The position numbers and the translations under genes were made by a program. Positions 43,247-53,799 of a DNA stretch of 64,000 bases are shown here, piece by piece. Position 1 is the first letter of the stretch; the number at the start of each line of letters is the position of its first letter. The notes under the pieces were generated by a model. It was given only the letters and a program-made list of their open reading frames with translations, was not told the origin of the DNA and did no database searches. Origin of the DNA: Amorphophallus konjac (Eukaryota > Streptophyta > Magnoliopsida > Alismatales > Araceae); contig CM040127.1 of NCBI GenBank assembly GCA_022559845.1, positions 35,984,708 to 36,048,707 of the forward strand, in the 5' to 3' direction.

Positions 43247-46200
43247 ATGGCGGCCTCCTCCATCTCTCTGCCCGCCGCAGGTAACATACTTTATCTTTCT
43301 TCTGGAAATTGCCCCTTCTGTCTGTTGTTCACGTGGCCTCCTTCGGATCGGCAGACGCGGTGCAGGTGCTGGTGTCCTCTCTCGCCGACGAGTCGCCGGC
43401 TGTCAGGAATGCGGCCACGGCGGCGCTCAAGGAGATCGCCCCGATGTAATTGCGACTCCCGTGCCGTCTGATTTTTCTCTTCTCCTCCACATTCTTCTTG
43501 TCCCGTTGCATCTGTTGCATCTGCCTACTTGCAGGAATCCTCTTCTGGTCTTGAATTGCTGCACCACCGTATCCCGAGGAGGTCGCCGGGTATATAATCC
43601 CGTAGCCCAGAGTACTAGTTAAGCTTGTTTTGTGGGTGATTTAGTATGGAATTTGAACTTGTTTCCTGCTTACTTTTCCGGTGTGGACCGCGGGGTGCGT
43701 TTATGTGCTGTAGCGGTTTGGAAACATGGCGGGCGTCTTTAGTGTCATGGCCTGTGCTGTCAGAGCCATGGACGATAAAGATGTCGATGAGACCTTCATG
43801 ACGAGCCTTGCCAAGGTTGCAACCTCTGAGATGATCACCTCCAAGGTTGGTTTGATTCTATGCTCCATCCCATGTATTTTTTTCAGCTTCCAGGTAGCTC
43901 TGTGCAAGTCTACCTCATTCAGTCATTGCATGCTACTGGCATCAAACAACAAGAATATGTATTGGTTTGCTTTAATGTCGTAGACTAGATGCTGTTCACC
44001 TAGGGCAAGAATGAGTTGATCTTCGATCTTCTCATGCTTGGCATTGTTGAAATCCAAAATGACATGTTAATGAATAAACCTTTCTTGATCTCACATGATG
44101 GTCTTATACCCTAGGTTTGCTTGAGATTGACCTATTTTGAATGTCACCTGGTCAGTGCATGGCAACCCAAAGGATGTATGGGATTTCACTGTATACCGAT
44201 TTTTAATTGGGTCTTCTATTGGTTTATTTTTTCCTGAAACGTGGATGGTACCACAAATATATATTAAAAAGGGGTTTTCTATTGGTATTGGACCTATTGG
44301 CCAAGGCTCCTCCTCCCGAGAAGATGAAAAAGTTAGTATTGTTGACTTATGTCCAACAATGAATACATCATCATGACCTGACATCTTTCAGTAGATGAGG
44401 AGACTTATGATCTACAGGACACAAGGCCTAAGTGATCCATGATCTTGGTCTTATGATCCTTGAGAAAACATGACTCTTCTAGACACTACTGAATTATGTT
44501 CAATTTGGGTAATTATACTTGTTCTTTGACTCCTTGAACACATCATGGTTCAACTATAGTCTTGACAACATTTTCAAGAGTACAATTCCTAAAAAAAAAC
44601 ACATTTTCAAGAGTACAAGGGTACCCCACCCAGATGATGAGTTTTTCTCCTATCCTGAAGAACCACATCTGTGAGGGGGCCTAATGGAAAATCCCTCTGG
44701 TTATGTACTAAACAGCCAGAGTTCAGACCTATTGGCATGTGAACCCATTTGCAACCTACATCTGTTTTGGCAAGTGAGATTTGAGCTCATGACCTCATTT
44801 CTTGACGAGTTCTGTGTGCTTGGTAGTCTAAGCTCCACATGGCAACCGATAGACATGTAATATTGACAATGACGGTTATCAGCAGTAGCTTTCATCTCAT
44901 TGTTCTGACTCCAGTTATTGAAAAATTGAGCATGTAATCAATCACTAATTTTTCTAGTTATCAGCTTTACACCCAACATCCACTTGTTATGCATATTCCT
45001 AGTGTAGTTTTTTTTTTGACATGGAAATAGCTACCCTCTTACAAGGTACCAGATCCTCAGTTTTTGCTAGCTGGTAATTATTAGGTACGATTAAGTGTAT
45101 GAAGAACAAGTGCATAAATTAATGAAGCTTTAGTCTGGTGGAAGTGGAGGGGGTTTTAAAAGATCTTCACACTGTTGCATGTAGGCATGGCCTCCTTTGG
45201 AAGGGGCAGCACTAATGATGATGTTATCCTCTTGAGATTGAAGATGTGGATTATCTTATGATCAACTGCATTACCTTTTTTTGGGAGGTTCCTGCCACAG
45301 TGGCAGGATCAAATTATTTGTCAGGAAGAATGGAAGAAATTTGGGTTTTAGCATTACTTAAAGTGAGATTTCAGAAATGCAGGATATGTGGAGCTACAGA
45401 TTAACCTGGAAAGATGTGCCAGAACAAGATTTTTCGTTATCATTCCTCTTGCCATTTGCTGGAGCAGTGGTGGGAGTGAAATGACTGCGTTATCTGGGGA
45501 GTTGCACTTACGTGGAGAGTATGTGTATTAAAGCTGTATCTTTTCTTTTTTCATTGGAGTAGAAGTATACTAAAAGCTCCTGCCGAGTGATGGTGGAAGG
45601 CAGTGAAGAATGCATAAGTGCCACCTCTTTGAGTTGTTCTTAGTGGTGCAATCCACAATATCTCCTGGCAAGGTGTGAGGGGGGTTTTCTCCCCTTGTTC
45701 AAATACCTTGTCAACCAGGTATTGTTTATGTTCTCCACCCAATCCCTCAAATTCTTCCCTTGGGAATGGCCCCTCTGCTCCTGTAGCAGCCACCGGGGGT
45801 GGGTGGTAATCTCGATTCCTGACACCTCTTTCTTGAGCATATTGGCTCTCATCTCTTCTTCCAATGCCTCCATTTTCATATGAAGTTCTCAGAGAGATTT
45901 TTTTATCCTGAATGTTTGAAGCTAGCTTCTGATTGTACACATGTAGTTCTAGCTTTCTAGGGAGGACAGAGAGTTTCAATTAGTGCTAACACTTGCCCAT
46001 CCACCTTTTGCACTTGCCCATGGCCAATGCTCACCCTTTGCAACATTTGAACTTCCCTATGGTGGCACCCTGCAGTTCTAAAGAGATCAGAGAGTTTTCG
46101 CTAATGCTAATGCGTTTTTAGAGATCCGAGAGTAAACCTGATGCGGAACGGAGACGTCGTCTTTGGCTCCAACGAGGCACACTTACGAACAACGTGGCTA

Positions 46201-49200
46201 GTGTGACGAGTTTGGCCGATGACGGGCTGGTCACTGGGTGCGAGGGTGCTGCTGGGCCTGCTGTGGACTGCACCACTGCTCTTGGGCTAAGTGGGTGTTG
46301 GGTCAGGCTAGCTGCTTCGACTGCAGCCCATGTGGTGTCATGGGAGCTCGGGCCTCCCTGTGCTACAGTACTGTCCAGGGAGAGGGACAATAGACTGTGG
46401 GAGGGGGGGAGAGAGAGGACAGAGTGGAAGGGGAAGAGACGGGGGGTGAGCAGGGGAGGGTGCTTGGGCCCCCCTGTGCTACAGTGCTGTCCAGGGCGAG
46501 GGGACAAGACGGTGGGGGGGGAGAGAGAGGACAGAGGAAGGGGAAGAGATTGGTGGTGAGCAGGGAAAGAGGGGGCTGTCCCGCTGGTGGGGAGAGAGAG
46601 AGAGAGAGAGAGGTGGCAAGGGGGAGCCAACGTGATGGAGGTAGTGGCCGGACGATCCTGGCTTTGCCAGACGGCGTCCGGTTGTGAGGGACGGCCGAAT
46701 GCAGTCGAGGGCGCGACAGCCGTGACTGTCGGCCGGCTTTGCGGGGAGACCATTGGGCTGTGAGGGAGGGGCGCGAGCAGCCGTGAAAGTCGGTGGGCTC
46801 TGCCGGCAGTAGGCGCTGCAAGTGACCGTAGGCGCTGGAGGAGGGGGAGGGGCTGCGGTGGCCAGGCGATGTTGCGCAAGCCAGTATCGATCGGGAGCGA
46901 CGAGCGAGCAAGGGGGACCTTGGCGTCTGCGATCGGCCACGAAGAAGGTATCACTGTTGCGGAGGGCGGGTAGTGTCAGGCACCGGCTCGGTGGTGGGGT
47001 CGCCACTCTTGTCATGATAGGCGAAACAAGAGGAGGGTGGGATGTGTGCTCTCGGTGGGGAAGAAAAAGGGGTGAGGGGGACCAGGGGGTGGCGTGGACG
47101 GTGGAGGGGGGAGGGGAAGAGACGGCGATGACGGTGGGGGCTTACGAGGGGGGAAGGGGTTCGCAGGGGTGGCTGGTTGGAGTCGCCGGCAGAGGGTGGG
47201 GGAGCGGGGATGGGACGAAGGGGAAGGAAGAAAGGGAGATGGAGGGGAGGGGCTGCGTCTGAGCAAGGCGGAATGGATGGCGGCCAGCAGCTGTGTAGAC
47301 CGGGCCACCGGCGGGGTTGGTGTGGCTGGTGAGTGTGGGTGATGGCCGTGAGGTGGGCGCTGAGTTGTCCAACTGCTACTGTACAGGGTGTGAAGAAGAA
47401 GCAGGAGGGGGCGAGGAGAGGGGTGGTGTTGTGTGTGGGGAAGAGGAAACATAGGGGGTAAGGGTGACAGGGTCAACGACGAGGGGAGGTGTTGGCGGCG
47501 TACGGCGGGTGGTGGCTGAGGGGGGGGAGGTTTTATGCACTTCGGCTCAGCCGTATGTGGGGGTGTGAAGTGGAAGAGGAAGAGCTGACGGAGAGGGAGA
47601 ACCAAGGGAAGGGAAGAAGACGTGGGTGAAGAGGGGCGTGCAGGAGAGGGAGAGATGGCATGGGAGTACAGAGGGGAGAGAAAAAGAGGTCAATAGAAAG
47701 GGGGGGATGGATCGGCCCTCACGGCCTCCCTCTCGCAGGGCTTCAGCTCTCTCTCACAGACTAACAGTTGTGGCTCAAGGGTTTCGTGCTTCTTTCATTC
47801 CATTTTCATTGTCCCATACAGGAGAAGCGGGATCCCTTCTAAGGGGAAGTTACGTGCGGCGTGGATCATCTTGCGCCTACAAATTTAACAAAAGAATGCT
47901 GTCTAGGTCCAAACATGTGAGGCCCATTAAACTACAAACTTAACTGAAAAGTCCAAAATAAAGATTTTTTTTGACTCTAGAATCAAACTTAAATAAAAAT
48001 TACATAATAAAATAAAATGACTCGAGTAGCTCGCTGATCGTTCCGCGTCGTTGTAGTGAAGTCCGCCGGTAACTCTAAACTGACCTGGGTTGTCCTTTTA
48101 AAATCGCACCGCATCAAAACCCACCCGCCCATGCCTGAATCACTGGTGTCCCAACCCGAGGCAGGTCATACCTTTTTCAGGCAGTGGGTACTCCCTCCAT
48201 CCGGATCAATAATCACGGTGTAAATGCCCCCCGCAGGTGTCCAAAGGTGGGAATTGATCTGACGACCTTACAGTTTGCGGCGTTTGCCTTGAGGACAGCG
48301 GTGAGGCTTAACCAACTCTCCCACCCCGAGGGATCTCACTAATGCTAATGGTTGGCCGGCCACCTTTTGTATCTTCTCCATGGAAAATATTATCTCCTGC
48401 CATTTCCACCTATTCTTTTGTACATAGTTTAGTTTAAACTCAGTCATTCTCTACTAGATTCATCATTAGAGTTCTTCTGGCTAATAAGGTTCTGTTGATT
48501 TTTGTCACTTAATCCTTAGATTTGACTGCATGTACTCAGGCACCTAGCTGCACTTGAGATGACTCGCCTAGGCTGAGACATAACCACAGACACTGTTGCC
48601 AGAGAGCATCACGATCCTTTTCTGCTTTGTAACTTCTATATTCCTCAGCAACCTCAGCCCTCGACCAACCACCACTTCCACTTCCATTCCTGCCATATTT
48701 TGTTTTCTCTGTTGACATTGGAACTATAAAGCTCTTATGTTCTTTAGCAAACACAACAAAACAAAAAAAATCTCTTATGTTTACCACTAATGCATAAGCT
48801 TTTCAGAGTATGGTGAGGATCACTTCACGAATCTCGGTTCCTCCTCTTATGGATGCCCACATTCCCTCTTTTATTCGTCTTTATGGTTGTTGTTGGAGAC
48901 CATTCATGAAAGCAGATGGTTTTCTGATAAAGCTTCACTTGTGAATTAGCGAAGATGCTATTCATCCACTTTGGACTCTTTATATGTCTAATGAAGGTAC
49001 GCCTTCTAAAGGTCTAGTCCACGATATGCGATGTTCTGGTCCTTTGATTAAACACTCCTGAAATCTCCTCCTCTTGAAGCACTATGGTTATCCTGGGATG
49101 CCAATCACCTGTTGCATCTCACTATTCACTATGCATTCAATTTTAGTTTACCATCCTTGATCGTCTGTGCCTCCTCAGCAATCCAAGAGACTAATCCCCA

Positions 49201-52200
49201 ATAATGCAAGCGCCTAATTCTTTATCATCTTTATCTGAGTGATTCCATTTCCCTCACCAGTCTTATCACATTTCTGCATTTCTTTTGAGATCTATTATCT
49301 TATCCCAATTGACTGGATAAGTGAGAGCTACGGAAGGTGCGAAGTGAAAAGTGGAATCAAGATAGAAGAGAAGGAGCAAAGAAAGAGAGATGAAGGGGAA
49401 GGCATAATGGATGCTTCTCAAGATGATGGGCTGATGACGGTTGTCAACAGAAGAAACACCCAAAGAACAGAGTACCAAAAAGAGGTCCACATCAATGGTT
49501 CCAAAGATCGATTTTAAAATATAATCAGTATCTTAGATGCCTTGGAAGAGGTCATCATTCAGCGGAATCTGGCAGTGCAGTTGTGTGTGGGGCATGTAAA
49601 GACAGGTCTTTGAAGCTTCAGTTGTCCAGATAAAGGGATTCATCTTGTCAGCAAGTCTGCTAATTTGGAAGTGGCCTTGAAGGGGTCAAGAAGAGCTGTT
49701 CCCATCATTGAATCTCCTTTTGTTCCTTTGCTTCTGCAGAATCAGAAAGCTCTTCAACAATGCCTTGTTGGCTCACACAACACAGGAACATAAACTTAGA
49801 AGGACTTATGGCATGGTTGCAAAAGACCATCCGGCTGTTTTTGTCCTGGGAAACTAGCAGGGTTGATGAGATGAGAATCATTATTTTCTTTTGATCAGAA
49901 GTCCTCCAATGTCAAGCCATTTGAGAGAGTGTTCCATTTACAAAGTTTCTCCATGCAATGGTTGGAGAATGGAGAGGGCGAGATGTAGGGAACGAGATTG
50001 GATCCACCAGGTTTTTGTGTTGGGTGTCGCATGACTGCTATTCCACTCAAACTTTGGGATACGGAGGTTTTCAAGAAGCTAGCAAGTTCTGAGAGAGGTC
50101 GACGTGGACTTTGTACATCGGAGAAATGTTGAGTTCGCTAGGCTACCTATAGAGTTTGCTAGGTTACCTATAGAGGTAGATTGGTTATTCTTTATTCCAG
50201 ATAATTTGAAGTTGAGATGGACCTCCAACACCTCTGGTTGCCGGTAGCCATTAAGGCCTCACCAATATACTTTTCTCCAGAGATGGATTGGACTTGCAAA
50301 GAGGTTGTGCTATCCTAGAGGTAGTACTAGTCTGATAGAGAGAAAGATGGATCAGAGGGATCAAGAAGATGATGAGCCAACTTGTTGCCATATCTCAACC
50401 GATTCAACAGCTCAAACTGAAATGAGTTGACGAATTGGCTTTAGAGGCTCAGGGAAAGATCCTGAGATCAATGGCACATGAAACTGGTGATGAAAAATCG
50501 AGGGACAAGGCTAGGTGCGATGAGATGGATAATGTCAACAAGGACCTGATGGTATAATTCAAAATCCTTCTAATAATAAGCCCTCTTCCATCAATTTTGC
50601 TGAGGGTACTTGCAGGAATGCGAGATCTGCTTTGGTCTTTGAAGTTTTCAAGGGTTTCTGCAAAGAGTTGAGGGAACAGTGGTAGAGTCTTCATCCACTC
50701 CGTGTAGATCAGTGAGGATCTTGGCATGTGAGAGCAACAGCTGGCAAGTTTACAATCCATGTAGATCAAAAATAACACACAATTGAGCGGCTTCCCTACG
50801 AGAATGACTCCCCAGTGAAAGCCTTCCCTGTTTTGAAGGCAAGGGGGGTGGCTTGGTGAGCTTATCACAACTCTCTGCCTTAATCTAGGTAAAGTTCAGA
50901 TCAATGAGCTGCATCCCCCTTCCCTTTCTATCTTGTTTCTGCCCCCACCTTCTCCCAATGACAAGGCGTCAGCAGCTCACAAGGAGACTGGCAACATTCT
51001 GCTTTCTAAAATCGGGTCAATAGTAAAATATAAGAGTAAGGGTGTAGAAGATCCTCTCATACCCAAGGTATTCAAAACCAGTACCGGTTTCGGTACCGTG
51101 CATGGCTGAAACCGGTACCGGTACCGGCCGGTGCAGTACCGGTCCCGCCTATCCTTCACCCCTATATAACTATATATAATTATACATTTATATATATGTT
51201 TAAAAATTATAAAACATATATAAAAATAAAAATAGGAAAACATAATAGAATGCAAAATCCAATATGATTGAACGCAATAAACATTTAGAACCATAATAAA
51301 CATGATTTCTTCACCATAATGCATTGAAAGTTTGATAGTTTGATTAAACTGTGCGCAGCTGGTGTGGGGAGCTGCTGCAGCTGCTGCGGTCGACGGCGGC
51401 GAGCTCCGGCGGCCATCCGGTGGCTGGCATTCCGACGACCGGCCGGTGGCGGGGTTGGCGGCGGCAGAGGAGGGAGTAGGCAGCGGGGGGGGATCTGAAT
51501 CACGGGCTGGCACACAGTGCAGCTAGTGAGAGGGATCCCGATTTCAATATCGGGTGGCCCCGATGGTGAACCGGCCGGAACAACCCGGTTCACCTGGTTT
51601 TCCTTTTTTTATTTTTTTAAGTTGTACTGGCCGGTACCGATATAAGACAGGCTGAACTGTCCTGGTAGGGGCCGGTTCCGGTGCGCACCGGCTCGGTACG
51701 ATACGTACCAGGTGGTTTTGAATGCCATGTTCATACCAAAGTGGTGTAGTGAAGAACTTACAGAGGGGACTGCAGCTTCAGGCATTCAAATTCAGAACTA
51801 GGCAGGCCAAGTTAGGAAAGTGGAACAACATCGCTGAGGACCGAGGAACATGTTCAAGGAATAGAAGAGGTCAGCAGAATCAACGGTACTAATACTGAGC
51901 AAGTAGAAGTGTTTTAAAATGGTAACGCATGCCATCTGCTGGAGTTTTGGAAGGGGCACAACAATTGCATGATGTTTTCTTGTCATATTAGCAAGCAAGT
52001 CAGGAAGATATTTGGGAAACTAACAAATTTCCAAGTTTCATTAAATTGATCAATCCTATCGAGGATATGCGGAAGTACTTTTATAGGTTCAAAAATAATC
52101 ATGGCAACACACTCAAGAAGCCAACTTTTCTTCATCTTAGCGCATGCCATCTGCTAGAGCATTTAGAAGGAGCGCAATGATAGCATCTCCTAGAAGGGAG

Positions 52201-52648
52201 CTTACATAGAGAATATTTATCTTAGACTACCACTATCTTATTTGGAAGGTGTGCATTGACAACATATGTTGGGGAAGTAAAATCTATAGTGAAAATATCT
52301 CCCTTGCAGCTTTATTTCTTTGTAAAGCCACTAGCTTATTTGCAATATCCATGTTTGCATTATTTGACTGTTACCTGGACAGGGATGTCTAAGTGAATGA
52401 TGTTAAAGCTCATTTTTTGTGCATCTGTATAATATTTTTTATTATACAACATTATATGCATACTATCTTCCATGTTTGTTTCTTATTTTTGTAGGGTAGG
52501 GGAATTGATACAATGAATGCTCTTATATTTTGTCACCCTTTTTTATAGAGCTTAATACATTTTTTTGGTTGTTTAGGAGCTTAATACTGATTGGCAAAGA
52601 TCTGCAGCCAGTTTACTTGTTTCAATAGGTTCACGTGTTCCTGACCTG
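43247..52648 (+). CDS. SGR6: SHOOT GRAVITROPISM 6-like HEAT-repeat protein (MROH1 family), exons 1-5 of a longer gene
   Basis: Exons inferred from GT/AG sites and matching phase: 43247-43280, 43355-43445, 43535-43589, 43714-43845 and 52577-52648. Together they give 128 codons: MAASSISLPAA, then DAVQVLVSSLADESPAVR, LKEIAPMNPLLVLNCC, SRGGRRRFGNMAGVF and ELNTDWQRSAASLLVSIG up to PDL. This matches my memory of the N-terminus of plant SGR6, a HEAT-repeat protein of about 1,700 residues linked to vacuole/endomembrane dynamics and stem gravitropism. Introns 1-3 are 74-124 bp, intron 4 is 8731 bp. Exon 5 ends at a normal donor, so the gene continues beyond the window. No stop or frameshift is seen. 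The start is the first ATG in frame with the family N-terminus. Confidence 0.82.
43846..46100 (+). other. intron 4, first part
   Basis: AT-rich intron sequence. No recognised repeat or coding domain. The minus-strand frame at 45551-45979 has no identifiable motif. Confidence 0.6.
46101..48350 (-). mobile_element. GC-rich insertion with tRNA-like head, flanked by a 12-bp direct repeat
   Basis: CTAATGCTAATG occurs at 46101-46112 and 48339-48350 and brackets 2226 bp. The minus-strand 5' end has a tRNA-like head: an A-box-like TGGGAGAGTTGGTTAAGCC (48305-48323) and a B-box-like AGATCAATTCC (48250-48260), as in tRNA-derived SINEs. A GC-rich body at 46130-47560 holds a 278-codon Pro/Ser-rich minus frame (46954-46118) whose stop lies only a few bases from the left repeat. 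No recognised protein domain. It could be a SINE with a second insertion, a chimeric retrotransposed unit, or a gene-fragment carrier. Confidence 0.45.
48110..48335 (-). repeat. SINE-like segment (tRNA-derived head and body)
   Basis: The head with A- and B-box-like sequences is followed on the minus strand by GGACACCTGCGGGGGGC, GGATGGAGGGAGTACCC and a body to about 48110. The GGAGGGAGTA phrase also resembles Stowaway MITE ends, but no matching inverted end was found. Confidence 0.4.
48351..49330 (+). other. intron 4, middle part
   Basis: No gene or classifiable repeat seen. Short frames only. Confidence 0.5.
49330..50450 (+). pseudogene. possible LINE ORF1 relic with zinc-knuckle-like segment
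   Basis: Broken + strand frames: VNRRNTQRTEYQKEV, a Cys/His segment CLGRGHHSAESGSAVVCGAC near 49540-49600 that resembles the CCHC knuckle of plant LINE ORF1 proteins, and IPLKLWDTEVFKKL near 50043-50085 that resembles the DUF4283 core. The knuckle lies before the IPLKLW part, with several stops. Heavily decayed; no endonuclease or reverse transcriptase seen. Confidence 0.3.
51067..51727. mobile_element. non-autonomous DNA transposon with GTACCGG-rich ends
   Basis: Ends GGTATTCAAAACCA (left) and, inverted, GGCATTCAAAACCA (right) form 14-bp terminal inverted repeats with one mismatch. Subterminal regions are packed with GGTACCGG-type palindromes and the centre has an AT-rich then GC-rich part. 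No transposase. Target duplication not resolved. Confidence 0.55.
51728..52576 (+). other. intron 4, last part
   Basis: AT-rich, ending in a T-rich tract and TTTAG acceptor before exon 5. No other feature seen. Confidence 0.6.
52577..52648 (+). CDS. SGR6: exon 5 of the SGR6-like gene
   Basis: 72 bp, 24 codons, phase 0 at both ends, bounded by TTTAG|GAGCTT and CTG|GTAAGA. The residues continue directly from exon 4 (ITSK then ELNTDW), as in the protein family, although 8.7 kb separate the exons. Confidence 0.82.
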
Positions 52649-53089
52649 GTAAGATCACTATATGTCTCTATGAACTTGTGATGTAAACAACACATTTCAG
52701 GTTTACAGGATTTTGTGTTATTCAGCCCCTCAAGTATTCTGCAAATTTTCTAGTTAGTGTTCTGGCTTCCTTTGCAAGTGATGGATTTGCCAATGATGTT
52801 AGTTTTATTTATCACTTTGATTCTAGGATCAACAACTGCCTGCTACATGAATTTATCTTTGTGAGCACCCAAAATTAGGCTTGTTAAGTACTTGGCAGTT
52901 TGCTGGGAATAGAAAAGGCTGGATGCAGCACATGATTAAGTGAATCCAACTTCTAATTATTGACAAGGGATCCTCCTAAGCGTAGGTTGCATAACAATGC
53001 TTGAATCTGTATTGTGTATCTATGTCCAACTTACCTAATTGGGAACAACTTAGCTAATCGGGAAATTTCATATTGATTCACCACTTCAC

Positions 53090-53345
53090 AAGGTCTTCAA
53101 TCTCGGTACCGGTACGGGTACGAACTGGCTGGTACCAGTCCGGCCTGTTCCCCCCCACCCCCAATATAAGTATATGTAATAATACATTTATATATGTGCT
53201 TAAAAATTAGGAAAAATATGTAAAAACCAGAAAAATAAGAAAACACAATAGAATGCAAAATCCAATACGATTGAGCACAATAAACATTTAGAATCATAAT
53301 AAACATCATTTCTTCACCACAATGCATTGAAAATTTGAATGTTTG
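53090..53345. repeat. truncated copy of the GTACCGG-rich transposon
   Basis: Starts AAGGTCTTCAATCTCGGTACCGG and then follows the 51067 element closely (AACACAATAGAATGCAAAATCC, AATGCATTGAAA). It ends before the GC-rich half. Confidence 0.6.
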
Positions 53346-53799
53346 AAACTTAAAAATACATATGTAATAATGGCCATATGAATGTGGGGGATAATTTGAA
53401 GATCCATCTTTATCTTGGTCCCTTGATGCATATCTATAACTAAAGAATGCATCCGCCATTTCATTCCATTGCCCCAAGAATTGTGTATCATTAGTGGTCC
53501 TTGTGTTCGAATCTCTAACTTGGTCTCCAGTGTGCTGACCCCAAGCTCCCAATGAGAAGAATAAGAGCCCCCTACATGAGGTTGCTCATGTGCAAGCTGT
53601 CCCCAAAGGGTCTTGTGGTCGTGTGTTGTAATCTTGTGGCCATGACTCCTAAGGAGAGTGTGAGCTACTTGAAAAGAATAAGAGCCCTTATTAGGGTGTT
53701 GTGCCATGTTAACTAAGAAGAATAAGAGTTACTTGAAAATCTCTAAATTGAGGCCCTACCTCCATGATCTTAGGGTGTGCTTTGTTACTGCCCCCAAGA

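Noticed and set aside
42813..43622. 269-codon + frame overlapping the SGR6-like start
   Set aside because: It reads through three inferred introns and is not in the frame that gives the conserved protein in exons 2-4.
45551..45979. Gypsy gag fragment in intron 4
   Set aside because: The minus frame has no gag signature that can be aligned with confidence.
46118..46954. 278-codon minus frame as a host gene
   Set aside because: Low-complexity Pro/Ser/Leu composition, no domain, overlapping long frames on both strands in GC-rich DNA, and located inside an insertion in an intron.
48232..48335. Functional tRNA gene
   Set aside because: A- and B-box resemblance is present, but acceptor and anticodon stems do not pair well. 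Better seen as a SINE head.
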